Below are positions 35,577-45,110 of a stretch of 64,000 bases of DNA, in pieces (positions within the stretch are counted from its first letter, which is position 1; each line of letters opens with the position of its first letter). Source of the DNA: Treponema sp. (GTDB taxonomy: Bacteria; Spirochaetota; Spirochaetia; Treponematales; Breznakiellaceae); contig JAIRQN010000106.1 of the NCBI GenBank assembly GCA_031256445.1, positions 31,897 through 95,896 on the forward strand, read 5' to 3'. The notes under the pieces were generated by a model that saw only the letters and a program-made list of their open reading frames with translations, made no database searches and had not been told where the DNA came from. The translations under genes were made by a program, and so were the position numbers.

Positions 35577-36903
35577 TTAAAACGCCGTATCCTTTTGCGC
35601 CCGTATAAATGCCGTCTTTTAAAACAAATTTTCCCCTTACAATCGTAGCGCATACAGTTCCCTGTATGTCAAAACCGTCATAAGGACTCGTTTTGCTTTT
35701 TGAGCGCATATTATTAACATTTATTTTACTTTTATTTTTCATGTCCACAATTGTAAAATCGGCATCCGCTCCGGGCAGCAGGTTTCCTTTTTGCGGGTAC
35801 ACATTCCAGATTTTTGCCGGTGCTTCGCTTGCAAGACGGACAAATTCGTTAATGCTGATTTCTCCTTTGTTAACCTCGTTTAACATAAGGGTAACAAATG
35901 TTTCAGTACCGCATAACCCCGCCGGCGCTTCCCATAAAGGAAGCTGTTTTTCATTAACAGTATGCGGAGCGTGGTCGCTTGCGAGCATGTCTATTGTACC
36001 TGTTTTTACAGCGTCCCAAAGAGCTTTGCGGTCTTCTGCGCTTCGGATCGGCGGGTATACTTTATGCGCTAAATCCTGGCCTGTATCAAACAACAGGTAA
36101 TGGGGGCAGGTTTCCGCTGTCACATTAACGCCTTTCCTTTTCGCTTCGGCAATTATAGCGGCGCCGTCTTTTGAAGTTACATGGTGAATATGTATCTTTG
36201 TTCCTGTATACCGCGCAAAACAGATTGCCGTTTGAATTGCCAGAACCTCCGAAAAAACCGGTCTTGCTTCTGACAGCAGCCTGCTTTCGCTTAAATTTTC
36301 AACTGTTTTGAATATAGAGGTATAATACGCGTTTAAATCCCCTGTTTCCGCATGAAACCCTACGCGCATACCAAGGCTTTCGCATATTTTTGCCTGCCTG
36401 GCAAGAACTGAAGCTGAAGGAGCCGCGATACCGCCGGTTGACGTTCCAAGAAATACCTTAAATCCAAACGCTCCCGCTCTTGTTAAATCTTCAACTTGCG
36501 AAGAATTGTCATTTGCCAGAAGCGCGAAAAGCGCGAAATCAATGCATGATTTTTCCTTAGCAAGTTTTATTTTTTCCTTAAAGAGTTCCGCGGTTGATGT
36601 AACAGGCAGCGTATTGGGCATATCAGCCGCGAGGGTAATGCCGCCAAAAGCCGCCGCGATGCTTCCTGTTTCAAAATCTTCCTTTTCCGTCAATCCGGGA
36701 TCGCGAAAATGAACATGCGCGTCTATAATGCCGGGCAGGATATGTTTGCCCCTAGCGTCATAAATTTCACCGGCTGTATCCGTATCATTAATGGCTGAAT
36801 TTCCAGCGAGGATTATTTTACCGTCTTTTACAGCGATACCGCCCTGAAGGCTTTCTTTTGGAGTAACAAGAGTTCCGTTCTTGATTAGTAAATCGTAATG
36901 CAT
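35560..36903 (-). CDS. Dihydroorotase/allantoinase-family cyclic amidohydrolase
   Basis: The protein is a binuclear-metal TIM-barrel hydrolase. Metal ligands are visible: H63 and H65 (DAHVHFRDPG), the carbamylated Lys149 (GAFGFKVFLG), H184, H241, and D310 (ASDHAPH). HVHFRDPG and DMPNTLPV resemble dihydroorotase (pyrimidine synthesis), while AETCPHYLLFDTG resembles allantoinase/hydantoinase, so substrate is undecided. Closeness to a uracil/xanthine-type permease and a ComF phosphoribosyltransferase-like gene fits nucleobase metabolism, but no other pyr or all genes are in view. An AT-rich stretch near the 3' end encodes KNKSKINVNNMRSKSKT. Confidence 0.85.
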   Translation of the reverse strand: MHYDLLIKNGTLVTPKESLQGGIAVKDGKIILAGNSAINDTDTAGEIYDARGKHILPGIIDAHVHFRDPGLTEKEDFETGSIAAAFGGITLAADMPNTLPVTSTAELFKEKIKLAKEKSCIDFALFALLANDNSSQVEDLTRAGAFGFKVFLGTSTGGIAAPSASVLARQAKICESLGMRVGFHAETGDLNAYYTSIFKTVENLSESRLLSEARPVFSEVLAIQTAICFARYTGTKIHIHHVTSKDGAAIIAEAKRKGVNVTAETCPHYLLFDTGQDLAHKVYPPIRSAEDRKALWDAVKTGTIDMLASDHAPHTVNEKQLPLWEAPAGLCGTETFVTLMLNEVNKGEISINEFVRLASEAPAKIWNVYPQKGNLLPGADADFTIVDMKNKSKINVNNMRSKSKTSPYDGFDIQGTVCATIVRGKFVLKDGIYTGAKGYGVLISPVL

Positions 36904-36915
36904 TTTATTTTAAAT

Positions 36916-36944
36916 ATTTTAATACGGTTTCCGCTGATTTTCAA
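36916..36944 (-). promoter_or_regulatory. Promoter of the amidohydrolase gene, very short leader
   Basis: Minus-strand TTGAAA (36944-36939), a 17-base spacer and TAAAAT (36921-36916) end 12 bases before the ATG at 36903, giving a leader of about 5 bases. The bases between are A/T only, with no Shine-Dalgarno. Confidence 0.62.
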
Positions 36945-36957
36945 TTAATGCTGCCTG

Positions 36958-37671
36958 TTAATTATAAAAAAGGCACAGGCCAAAAACATTCCGCGTTCCC
37001 GCTTCTTTCAGCACAGACGCGCAGGCTTCCATTGTGGAGCCTGTCGTTATCACATCATCAATAATAACTGCCGTTTCAGGCGCTTTTCCTTTTATAAATA
37101 TGCGTCCTTTCATGTTGATGATACGGTCTGTGCGATCAAGCTGTTTTTGCGCTCTGGATTTTCTGCGTTTCAGACACCTGCTCACTGTAAGACCGCGATC
37201 TGTTTTTACCAGCTTTTTTATAAGATAGTCAACTTGATCCCAGCCTGTCTGTTTTATCTTGCCAGGACGCGGCGGAACCGGAACGATCACCGCGTCTTTT
37301 AATTCGCAATTCGCGTTTATTACAGGCGGTATCTTCTCCGCCAGAAAATCAGCTAACCCAGGGTTTTTGCGGAATTTATAAGCTCCAAGAAGTTTCCGGT
37401 ATTTGCCGGTATAGGGAAAAAGCGTCCAAAGACGATTATAGGAGCGTTCTTTTTCATTACGGCATGGAAGGCATAAATCCAGTTCAGAAACAAGAGGCTT
37501 ACCGCAAAAACCGCAGTACGGTCCTGGTATACAGGCAAAAGACGATTGGCAACTACCGCAAAGTCCGTAACGCATTTCATCTGCGTTTATTAAACTTTTT
37601 CCGCACAGGGCGCAGCTCTGGGGAAAAATAAAATTCTTTGCCCAAAAGCAAATTTTTCCAAAAGTATTCAT
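36958..37671 (-). CDS. comF: ComF family protein (phosphoribosyltransferase-like)
   Basis: ComF proteins are linked to DNA uptake and to replication-fork or recombination processing in various bacteria; catalytic activity is unproven. Four N-terminal CxxC-type zinc knuckles are visible (CALC, CGSC, CGFC, CLPC, residues about 17-70) and a phosphoribosyl-binding loop AVIIDDVITTGSTM near 198-211. Length (237) is typical. No other competence genes are in the window. It lies between the permease terminator and the amidohydrolase promoter, transcribed as a single gene. Confidence 0.92.
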   Translation of the reverse strand: MNTFGKICFWAKNFIFPQSCALCGKSLINADEMRYGLCGSCQSSFACIPGPYCGFCGKPLVSELDLCLPCRNEKERSYNRLWTLFPYTGKYRKLLGAYKFRKNPGLADFLAEKIPPVINANCELKDAVIVPVPPRPGKIKQTGWDQVDYLIKKLVKTDRGLTVSRCLKRRKSRAQKQLDRTDRIINMKGRIFIKGKAPETAVIIDDVITTGSTMEACASVLKEAGTRNVFGLCLFYN

Positions 37672-37717
37672 ACCCTATATTGGGATCGCAGGTAAATATT
37701 GCTTTGGTTTAGTAATA

Positions 37718-37765
37718 GAAAAAAGAAGGGCTGTCAGGGAAGCAGCCGGCTTCCTGAACAGCCCT
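37718..37765 (-). terminator. Intrinsic terminator of the nucleobase permease gene
   Basis: On the minus strand GGGCTGTTCAGGAAGC, a short loop and GCTTCCCTGACAGCCC form a strong stem (one bulge), followed by TTCTTTTTTC. It begins 34 bases after the permease stop and is the clearest Rho-independent terminator in the window. Confidence 0.88.
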
Positions 37766-37798
37766 CACCATGAATCAATTATAAAAAGAAAACCCTGT

Positions 37799-39076
37799 TT
37801 AATCCTCTTTTGCAGTTTTTGGTACGAGCAGGTTAAGGATAATACCCACAACTGTGGCAAGAGCTACGCCCTGAAGAACAAACTGAAGATTCTGCGTAAT
37901 ATTAAAGGCAAGTATACCGCCGCCGATGCCGATTACCAAAATAACAGAGGTAATAGTCAGGTTGCGTTTGTCTTTGTAATCTACGCCGCTTTCAACAATT
38001 GTACGAAGCCCGCTGGAAGCGATAATTCCAAAGAGCAGCATGGAGATACCGCCAAGAACCGGAGCCGGAATTGTCTGGATTATCGCGCCGAATTTTGTAA
38101 AGAACGAAAGTAAAACAGCTATTACAGCGGCTCCTCCTATGACCCAAACAGAGTAAACGCGGGTAATCGCCATTACGCCGACATTTTCGCTGTATGTGGT
38201 ATTTGGAGGCCCGCCCCAGATTGCCGCCCATGTTGTAGCAAGACCGTCTCCTGTCAATGTGCGGTGCAGTCCGGGGTCCTTATAAAAATCCTTTCCGGTA
38301 ATTTTGCTTGTTACAAGCATATCGCCCAGATGCTCGCAGATTGTCGCAAGCGATACAATTATAAATGTCAGTATCGGGACAAAACTGAACCTGGGAACAT
38401 GAAATGACGGCAGTCCAATCCATGCGGCGTCTTTTACAACCTGGAAATCAATTATCGCGTAAGCGGGGATAAAAGCTCCCATGATGAGCGTAAAAAAATA
38501 ACCGGAGATCAGACCAATCAGGATTGGAATGGTACTGAAAAAACCTTTCAGGAAAATATTCGCGATAACAGTTATGCCAAGCGTAACGCCTGCTATTGAA
38601 AGACAGACAAGGCTGTAGTTTCCCTGAGAGTCGTTCATTGCCATGTTCATAGCGACAGGCGCAAGGCAAAGACCGATTACGATTATTACAGAGCCGATGA
38701 CAACCGGAGGAAGAGCTATATCCAGCCATCTTGTACCGGTAATGCGGATTATTGCCGCGATAACGCAGTAGAACAAACCGGCAATCATTGCGCCGCCAAG
38801 TGCGTAAGGAACGCCGTACGCCGCCGAGACGGCGATCAGCGGAGGAATAAACGAAAATGAAGAACCCAGAAAGGCCGGAACCTTCGCGCTGGTACAGAGA
38901 ATGAAGATTAATGTGCCGGTACCCGCTGTAAAAAGCGCGGTAGACGGACTTAATCCCGTTAGAATTGGAACAAGAATTGTCGCTCCGAACATTGCGAATA
39001 CATGCTGAAAAGAGAGCGGAATCCATGCTGAAACTGCCGGTTTGTCCTGCGGCATCAGCATTACTTTTTGAGCCAT
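37799..39076 (-). CDS. Uracil/xanthine-type permease (NCS2 family)
   Basis: This is an inner-membrane nucleobase:cation symporter of 425 residues with 12-14 hydrophobic helices. Family signatures are NTTYSENVGVMAITRVYS, and ISMLLFGIIASSGLRT near residue 345-360 and an acidic residue in the LATICEHLGDM segment (substrate-binding helix in UraA). That segment and the lack of a Q/E-G-P xanthine-specific pattern favour uracil, but this cannot be settled by eye. A strong CGGAGG ribosome site precedes ATG 39076, and a promoter and terminator frame it as a one-gene unit. Confidence 0.9.
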   Translation of the reverse strand: MAQKVMLMPQDKPAVSAWIPLSFQHVFAMFGATILVPILTGLSPSTALFTAGTGTLIFILCTSAKVPAFLGSSFSFIPPLIAVSAAYGVPYALGGAMIAGLFYCVIAAIIRITGTRWLDIALPPVVIGSVIIVIGLCLAPVAMNMAMNDSQGNYSLVCLSIAGVTLGITVIANIFLKGFFSTIPILIGLISGYFFTLIMGAFIPAYAIIDFQVVKDAAWIGLPSFHVPRFSFVPILTFIIVSLATICEHLGDMLVTSKITGKDFYKDPGLHRTLTGDGLATTWAAIWGGPPNTTYSENVGVMAITRVYSVWVIGGAAVIAVLLSFFTKFGAIIQTIPAPVLGGISMLLFGIIASSGLRTIVESGVDYKDKRNLTITSVILVIGIGGGILAFNITQNLQFVLQGVALATVVGIILNLLVPKTAKED

Positions 39077-39097
39077 TTAAATTACCTCCGGGGATTC

Positions 39098-39126
39098 AGT
39101 ATACAATATTCCAAAATTAATGGGAA
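39098..39126 (-). promoter_or_regulatory. Probable promoter of the permease gene
   Basis: Minus-strand TTCCCA (39126-39121), a 17-base spacer and TATACT (39103-39098) lie 21 bases before ATG 39076. In contrast to the leaderless genes, this message has room for its GGAGG site. No riboswitch-like structure was seen in the short leader. Confidence 0.5.
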
Positions 39127-39150
39127 CAGGGCGTATTCGCAAATTATGTA

Positions 39151-39213
39151 TGACTGCGCTCGTCCGGTCATGCCGAGTAAACTCGGTCACGACTCTCACT
39201 TCGCTTGTCAATC
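39151..39213 (-). repeat. Dispersed palindromic repeat, copy 1, at the mutS stop codon
   Basis: Read on the minus strand it begins GATTGACAAGCGAAGTGAGA, contains an inner stem GTCGTGACCGAGT-tt-ACTCGGCATGAC and ends in GCGCAGTCA. The mutS stop codon TGA (39210-39208) is the TGA of its GATTGAC start. It closely matches the copy at 63847-63910 and more loosely the one at 52178-52229. It may act as the 3' end structure of mutS mRNA. Confidence 0.85.
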
Positions 39214-41979
39214 AAAAAGAGAAAGAGTATTGTCCGCGCTTTTATCTTTTGTTTCCCTGTTTTTTAATTTTTTTTCGTTGCTTATCATGGAAAGTTTACT
39301 GTCAATTGATTGTTCATTATCATCCGTCACCTGAAGGAGTTTTTTCAACTGGCTCAGAACATTTAAGGCTTCAAGAGGCGTCATCTGCTGCGGCTCCAGC
39401 TCCTTTAACATGTTTTCAATTACGCTTTGGTTATCAAAATTATTTTCACTTTGGATTTCTTTATTGTTAACCGTATTTAAGTTAAGGTTAACAATATTTC
39501 CACCGCCGAATGTTTCGCTTAAATCCGCGTCACGTTCTTTTAGAAGACTCATAATTTGTCCGGCTCTGTCAAGAACATCCCCGGAAAGCCCTGCAAGACG
39601 CGCGGCATGGATACCGTACGATTCCGCGGCAGGGCCTTCCTTCAGTTTTCTTAAAAAGACAATATTCTCTCCCTGTTCCAGCACTTCCATGGAACGGTTC
39701 GCGAGCCGGGAATGTCCTAAAAGCGACAGTTCGTGAAAATGAGTCGCAAAAAGCGTCCTGCAGCCGATACGGTTTAGCAGTTCTTCGCTGACAGCCCAGG
39801 CTATAGAAAGTCCGTCATTGGTGCCTGTTCCCCTGCCTACTTCATCCATGATAACAAGACTCTTCTCTGTCGCGGTATTTAAAATAAAAGCGGTCTCGTT
39901 CATTTCAACAAGAAAGGTAGATTCTCCGCGCGCCAAATTATCTGAGGCTCCTACGCGGCAATAAATACGATCGCACAGTCCAATACGCGCTTCTCTTGCA
40001 GGAACAAAGCTGCCTGTCTGCGCCATAATCGCCATAAGAGCCGCGCTGCGCAGATAAGTGGATTTTCCGGCCATATTGGGACCTGTTATCATGGCGAAAG
40101 AAATTCCGTTTTCGGCGTTTAATAAAATATCATTTGGGATAAATTCGCCGCGGTTAAGATGCGCTTCCACAACAGGGTGCCGCCCTTCGTATATTTCCAG
40201 ATTGCCGCTTTCATCCAATACAGGGCGCGTCCAGCCTCTTACAGACGCAGCTTTCGCAAGCGACTGAGCGGTATCAAGTTCGCCGATTCGTTTTGCCGCG
40301 GCGCCCAAAGGCAGTAAAGCCTTTTTTACCAGTTCGCGAATTTCCAGAAAAAGTTTTTTTTCCAGCTCCACTACCCTTTCAGAAGCGCCGTTAATTTCAG
40401 ATTCAAGAGCGGCAAGACGCTCGGTTGAAAAACGCTCTCCTCCCACAATCCCCTGCCGTCTGATAAAATGTCCGGGAACTTTTGGAAGGTATGCTTTTGT
40501 CACCTCAAAAAAATAGCCGATAAGGCGGTTATAGCGTAATTTTAAATTTGTAATTCCTGTCGCCTGTTTTTCTTTTTCAAGATACTGTTCCAGTATCTGC
40601 CTGGAATTATCCCTGACAGAACGCAGGGAATCCAGCCCGGCGTTATACCCGTCTTTAATCAAATTGCCTTCGTTCAATAAAACGGAAGGCTCTTCGCATA
40701 TTCCCTTCTCAAGCAAATCCCGTACCCGCTCAAGCCCGCCAAAATCAATTGCGCCGCTCTCTTTTTCATCGCACTCAAATCTGTATTCTTTGCCTTCCGA
40801 TGCCAGTATAATGTTCATTAATAATTGATAACTGATGATTGCGTTTTTAACCGCCAGCATATCCCTTCCGTGCGCCTTATCCATCGCGATCCTTGAACAT
40901 AGACGCTCAAGGTCGGGAGTTCTGCCGAGCAGTTCACGCAGGTTTCCAAGGCGACTCTGATCGCGGTACAGGTTTTCCACCATGTCAAGACGGGCGTTTA
41001 TCCCGGCTAAATCGCGTAACGGGTGAAGAATGCGGCTTTTAAGCATCCTTCTTCCCATTGCGCAGCGGGTTTCATCCATTACTTCGAGAAGGGAAAAACG
41101 GACGCCGCCGTCCCTGAGATTTGCCATCAGTTCCAGATTACGCTGAGTTGATTCATCAATGCCGGCATATTCGCTGCCGCGGTATACTTTAATGGCTCTT
41201 ATGTGCGGAAGAAGGCTCCTGGATGTTGTATCAAGATAGTCGAGTAACGCTCCTGCGGAAACAATCTCAGGGCTGCCGTCATCAAGGCCGAAACAGTTAA
41301 GGTTTGTTACGCCAAATTGTTTTAGAAGCCTTTCTTTTGCCTGCATAAAATCAAAAAGCCAGTCGGCCCAGCGGTTAAGAACAAGTCCGCTTCTGTTATA
41401 AATGCCGCGCGCCGTGTTTTTATCCTCTTCAAGAAGCGATTCCTGAATGAGAAGTTCCCTGATTTGAAGACGCTCAAGCTCCTCGCGGAGCATCTGCCCC
41501 TCTCCGGCGGGGAAGCTGGTAGCGAAAAATTCGCCTGTAGAAAGATCTATATATGAAAAAGAAAGCGCGTTCCGGCGCGAGGAAGAGGGAACGCACGCGA
41601 GGCATCCCAGATAATTCGAGCTTCCCTTGTCCAGAAAATCTTCATCTACAGTTGTGCCGGGAGTGATTATTTCAACAACATCGCGCTCAATTACCTTGAC
41701 GCCTTTTTCCGGACCGGACATTTGTTCGCAGATGGCGATTTTTTTTCCAAGTTTTAAAAGGCGCGCTATATAGGATCTCGCCGCATGATAGGGAACGCCG
41801 CACATGGGAAGCCCGTTGCGGCTTGTTAATGTAAGGTTTAAAAGCGCGGAAACTTCTATCGCGTCCTGCGCGAACATCTCGTAAAAATCACCGAGACGAA
41901 AAAATAGTATATTTCCTTCCTGTTCTTTTTTTATGCGCCTGTATTGATCCAGCATTGGACTGGAGCGGGACACATCCAT
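39208..41979 (-). CDS. mutS: DNA mismatch repair protein MutS
   Basis: MutS recognises mismatches and small loops. The N-terminal mismatch-binding motif reads RLGDFYEMF, and the ATPase has Walker A GPNMAGKST and DEVGRGTGTNDG. At 923 residues it is slightly long: the stretch just after the ATPase helix region (about 835-860, Asn-rich NIVNLNLNTVNNKE) and the C-terminal tail are low complexity and AT-rich, with an 11-bp inverted repeat at 39462-39496. The start has no obvious Shine-Dalgarno; it follows skp by 8 bases. The tamB-bamA-skp-mutS order is, from memory, that of T. pallidum. Confidence 0.96.
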   Translation of the reverse strand: MDVSRSSPMLDQYRRIKKEQEGNILFFRLGDFYEMFAQDAIEVSALLNLTLTSRNGLPMCGVPYHAARSYIARLLKLGKKIAICEQMSGPEKGVKVIERDVVEIITPGTTVDEDFLDKGSSNYLGCLACVPSSSRRNALSFSYIDLSTGEFFATSFPAGEGQMLREELERLQIRELLIQESLLEEDKNTARGIYNRSGLVLNRWADWLFDFMQAKERLLKQFGVTNLNCFGLDDGSPEIVSAGALLDYLDTTSRSLLPHIRAIKVYRGSEYAGIDESTQRNLELMANLRDGGVRFSLLEVMDETRCAMGRRMLKSRILHPLRDLAGINARLDMVENLYRDQSRLGNLRELLGRTPDLERLCSRIAMDKAHGRDMLAVKNAIISYQLLMNIILASEGKEYRFECDEKESGAIDFGGLERVRDLLEKGICEEPSVLLNEGNLIKDGYNAGLDSLRSVRDNSRQILEQYLEKEKQATGITNLKLRYNRLIGYFFEVTKAYLPKVPGHFIRRQGIVGGERFSTERLAALESEINGASERVVELEKKLFLEIRELVKKALLPLGAAAKRIGELDTAQSLAKAASVRGWTRPVLDESGNLEIYEGRHPVVEAHLNRGEFIPNDILLNAENGISFAMITGPNMAGKSTYLRSAALMAIMAQTGSFVPAREARIGLCDRIYCRVGASDNLARGESTFLVEMNETAFILNTATEKSLVIMDEVGRGTGTNDGLSIAWAVSEELLNRIGCRTLFATHFHELSLLGHSRLANRSMEVLEQGENIVFLRKLKEGPAAESYGIHAARLAGLSGDVLDRAGQIMSLLKERDADLSETFGGGNIVNLNLNTVNNKEIQSENNFDNQSVIENMLKELEPQQMTPLEALNVLSQLKKLLQVTDDNEQSIDSKLSMISNEKKLKNRETKDKSADNTLSLFD
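39462..39496. repeat. Inverted repeat inside the mutS coding region
   Basis: TATTGTTAACC (39462-39472) and GGTTAACAATA (39486-39496) are perfect 11-base complementary arms with a 13-base loop. It encodes Asn/Val-rich residues absent from ordinary MutS at this place, suggesting insertion of a palindromic element kept in frame. Confidence 0.7.
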
Positions 41980-41987
41980 TGTTGGTT

Positions 41988-42518
41988 TTAGCGTCTGGCC
42001 TTGTTAAGCAGATTGGAAATCAGCTTATCCGTTACGTCAATAGTAGTACTGTGCCAGATTATTCCGTTGTTTTCTTTCAGGTTAATTACCATGGTATACC
42101 CTTCGCTTTCGGCAATATAACGTATTTCATCGTAAATTTGTTCCAAAAAAGAACCTGACTGCATTAATTTCTTTTTTTGATCTTCCAGTTCCGCAGTTTT
42201 GGTTGTGTAATAATCCTTTAAAAATTCCGATCTTCTGTAAACCTGGTTTTCCAGCCGCAGCGATTCTTCCTGTTCTCCGCGCTGAGCCGCGTCAAGCTGT
42301 CTGGATTTTAATTCCTGTATTTCCTTTGACATGCGGTCTATATCGCTTTGTACCTTGGCGCTTCGTTCTTCGAACTGTCTTACAGCCCTTGAATCGCGGA
42401 AAAACGCGGTATAAACCTTCGGCATATCAACAACCGCAATCCGCGTTAATTGCTGGGATTGGGCATGCAGAAATAAGCCGGAAAAGCTTATCAAAAAAAT
42501 TACTATTATCCTGCGCAT
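41988..42518 (-). CDS. skp: Periplasmic chaperone Skp/OmpH family
   Basis: Skp holds unfolded outer-membrane proteins in the periplasm for the Bam complex. I place the start at ATG 42518 (MRRIIVIFLISF...), just after the bamA stop; the longer frame upstream lies inside bamA. A signal peptide (about 1-20, cut after LHAQ) precedes IAVVDMPKVYTAF and a long charged coiled coil (about 50-125), then YTMVINLKE near the C-terminus, all typical. It sits between bamA and mutS. Confidence 0.9.
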   Translation of the reverse strand: MRRIIVIFLISFSGLFLHAQSQQLTRIAVVDMPKVYTAFFRDSRAVRQFEERSAKVQSDIDRMSKEIQELKSRQLDAAQRGEQEESLRLENQVYRRSEFLKDYYTTKTAELEDQKKKLMQSGSFLEQIYDEIRYIAESEGYTMVINLKENNGIIWHSTTIDVTDKLISNLLNKARR

Positions 42519-42522
42519 ATTG

Positions 42523-45102
42523 TTAATATGATAACACAAATGAGATAACAAGATCGACTCCCCTGGCAGGATTGGAATCATTTCCGAATTGAAGAGCTCC
42601 CGGTTCCCATTTAAATACCTTGTCTACGGTTCTGAAACGCTTGGCAAGCCCTATGCGGAAAGGAAACTGAGGGATTGTAAAACGAAAACCGCCGCCAAAG
42701 CTGAACCTGAAATTATCTATGGTAAAATTGGAATCTCCTTCATCGTCTTTTCCAAAATAATATCCCTGTCTGGTTTCAACGGCAGCCGCGTCAAAAAACA
42801 GGTCAAACGCAAGGATACTTGGCACTACCGGAAAACGCAGCTCGGCCCAGTTTTCCCATAATAAAAGCCCCTTGTTGCGGTATTCGCTGCTCCATCCTCT
42901 TCCTACAAACATACCGTCTACAGACAGTTTGTTTGAATCTTCAATCGGAGGGATATTTCCGTTATGGTTAAAATCCTTGTTGAATAAAACCGCAAGCCCT
43001 GTGTGTAATCCAAATACGCCTTTAAAATTCCATTTTTCGGTTACAGGAACATTAAACAGGGTAAAAAATATTTCCGCTTTTGTATCGCTGCGGATATAAT
43101 GTTCGCGTTCTTCATTGAAAAAGCCGTAGAACCCTCCGCGCTGATACAGATAAAAACCCCTGGAAGGATCGTAGAATATGTCTCTTTTATCAAGCGCGAC
43201 AGACGCCCAGAAGGAATTCTTAAGCGTCCACTGGTTATTTCTTTCCCTTAACGCAGGATCAAAAGGCCGGAAAATCGCGCCATCATAATCATTTTTAACT
43301 ATACCAAAACGTATTCCTCCGTTAACGCTTAAATTTCCCATAAAGGTAGTCCAGCGGTATCCTGTGGAAAAACCCATCGATATGTACCATTGCATATATT
43401 CCATAAGGTAATCTCTTGGCGGCTGAAAATTATTGGCCTGGTACTCATTATATGAATGGAAGCCGTCAGGATACGCATACGGCTCATTGCCATACCACAA
43501 TCCGGGATTGCCTGGATATGTGCCGTTGTTCATAGCGGCAAGACGCCTTAAGTAATTCGCGGAGAAATCAATGCCTCCGGAGAGCGGCAGTCCGAAAATC
43601 CAGCGATGAAGGTAATTAACGGAAGCTGTGCTGGTATCGGCCACAACAGACGAATTAACCTCGGCTCCAAGCTCGTTTCCGCTTCCGAAAAGATTACGAT
43701 CATTTATTTTTACCATTCCGGATATTGGAAATGTATCAGGGTCGGCGCTTCCCGAAAATGTAAGGCCGAACTGCACTTCCGTAGTCTGCGTTTCCTCCAC
43801 AGTAAAGATAAGATCCATAAGATTTTCTTCGCTTCCCTGAAGCGTTTCCGGATAGACTGCGGAAAAGAACTGAAGGTTATAGAGGTTCCGCATCGCGTCC
43901 ATAACCTTTGTTCTTGAGAATACATCTCCGCTTTCAAGGGGAATTTCCCTTAAGATAACATCGGATTTGGTTTTTTCATTTCCGCGTACCAATATATTTT
44001 CTATGTAGGCTCTTGAACGTTCAACGATTGTTATTTTATAGGATATTACCTGATCTTTTCTTTCTTCCGTTCTTACAATTGAATTGAATATATATCCGTT
44101 CTCATAATAAAGATCCGAAACTCTCTGAAGATCGGCTTCCAGCCTGCTTTTATTAACGGTATCGCCGGATTTGGAATTGATCAGCTTATCCAGCTGATCT
44201 GTCTTGAAAATATTATTGCCCTCAAATTCAACTTTTCCGAATGTGTATATGACTCCCTCATTAATAAGAAAAGTTATAATCATATTGACATTTTTTTCGC
44301 TGATTTCATCTTTGCGCTCATATGTTACCACAGCGTCAATATAGCCGCGGTCGTGGTAATATTTGGCTATCGCTTCCCTGTCGGCGATGAGTTTCGCTTC
44401 CTGAAAAGCGCCGTCGTTTATCAATGATTTGGTTTTTAGCGAAAGCTGACCCTTTAAAGCGTTATTTGAAAATTTCAGAGGCTGGCCGCTTATTATGTTC
44501 TGAAACTCTATGCTCTTAATCGATATTTTTTCGCCTTCCGTTATTTGAAAATTTATCGCGATGGTTGACTCTCCGGTTTTGCTTTCAACGGCGTCGATGA
44601 CGGCGTTCGGGTATCCCTTTTCCGTGTATTTGTTTTTGATGGCGGTAATATCTTCCTGCAGCTTCGCCTGATTGAATATATCGCTGACCTTGGTGGTGAT
44701 CACATCCAACAGCTCGTTTCTGCGAAGGCCGGAATGTCCTATAAAACTAATCCTGCTGATGACAGGTCTTTCAGCTACTGTAAATGTTATTACCACCCCT
44801 GTCCCTGCCGGGTTTGGCTTAATACCGGGGTCTACGCGATCAAAATATTCAAGGGCGTATAATTTCCCCTGAAGCTCCCAGAAAACGCTTTCATCAAAAG
44901 CGCGCTCTTTGTAAGGATTTACCAGCGCTTCAAGTTCAGACAGCTTGATATTTTTAAGCCCTGTAAAAATAATATCTTTTATTGGTTTTCCAATGTACCA
45001 TTCATCATCCTGCTGCTCCTGTGAAAAAACCGGAAAAACCGCAATAAAAAAAATCAGCGCAGTCTGCAGCAATGTCCCCGGCGTAAAAACCTTAAATCGC
45101 AT
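42523..45102 (-). CDS. bamA: Outer-membrane protein assembly factor BamA
   Basis: BamA inserts beta-barrel proteins into the outer membrane. ATG 45102 is preferred because AGGAG lies 5-6 bases upstream; the ATG 27 bases earlier overlaps tamB. A signal peptide (about 1-27) is followed by five POTRA domains (about 40-415; IIFTGLKNIK, ISFIGHSGLR, VEFEGNNIFK, ILVRGNEKTK mark their starts) and a C-terminal 16-strand barrel (about 430-859) ending in aromatic Tyr. The barrel carries the conserved FVGRGWSSEYRNKG (VRGF/Y-type) motif. Size is typical. Confidence 0.96.
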   Translation of the reverse strand: MRFKVFTPGTLLQTALIFFIAVFPVFSQEQQDDEWYIGKPIKDIIFTGLKNIKLSELEALVNPYKERAFDESVFWELQGKLYALEYFDRVDPGIKPNPAGTGVVITFTVAERPVISRISFIGHSGLRRNELLDVITTKVSDIFNQAKLQEDITAIKNKYTEKGYPNAVIDAVESKTGESTIAINFQITEGEKISIKSIEFQNIISGQPLKFSNNALKGQLSLKTKSLINDGAFQEAKLIADREAIAKYYHDRGYIDAVVTYERKDEISEKNVNMIITFLINEGVIYTFGKVEFEGNNIFKTDQLDKLINSKSGDTVNKSRLEADLQRVSDLYYENGYIFNSIVRTEERKDQVISYKITIVERSRAYIENILVRGNEKTKSDVILREIPLESGDVFSRTKVMDAMRNLYNLQFFSAVYPETLQGSEENLMDLIFTVEETQTTEVQFGLTFSGSADPDTFPISGMVKINDRNLFGSGNELGAEVNSSVVADTSTASVNYLHRWIFGLPLSGGIDFSANYLRRLAAMNNGTYPGNPGLWYGNEPYAYPDGFHSYNEYQANNFQPPRDYLMEYMQWYISMGFSTGYRWTTFMGNLSVNGGIRFGIVKNDYDGAIFRPFDPALRERNNQWTLKNSFWASVALDKRDIFYDPSRGFYLYQRGGFYGFFNEEREHYIRSDTKAEIFFTLFNVPVTEKWNFKGVFGLHTGLAVLFNKDFNHNGNIPPIEDSNKLSVDGMFVGRGWSSEYRNKGLLLWENWAELRFPVVPSILAFDLFFDAAAVETRQGYYFGKDDEGDSNFTIDNFRFSFGGGFRFTIPQFPFRIGLAKRFRTVDKVFKWEPGALQFGNDSNPARGVDLVISFVLSY

Positions 45103-45110
45103 CAAAACTC

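Noticed and set aside
35560-36903. Firm assignment as pyrC or allB
   Set aside because: Motifs are mixed between dihydroorotase and allantoinase and no pathway neighbours decide it, so only the family is given.
37672-37717. Leaderless promoter for comF
   Set aside because: No hexamer pair with acceptable match and spacing was found near ATG 37671.
39068-39470. Plus-strand open frames over the mutS 3' end and the repeat
   Set aside because: They have no ribosome site or recognisable domain and lie antisense to mutS; they are shadows of the repeat and the gene.
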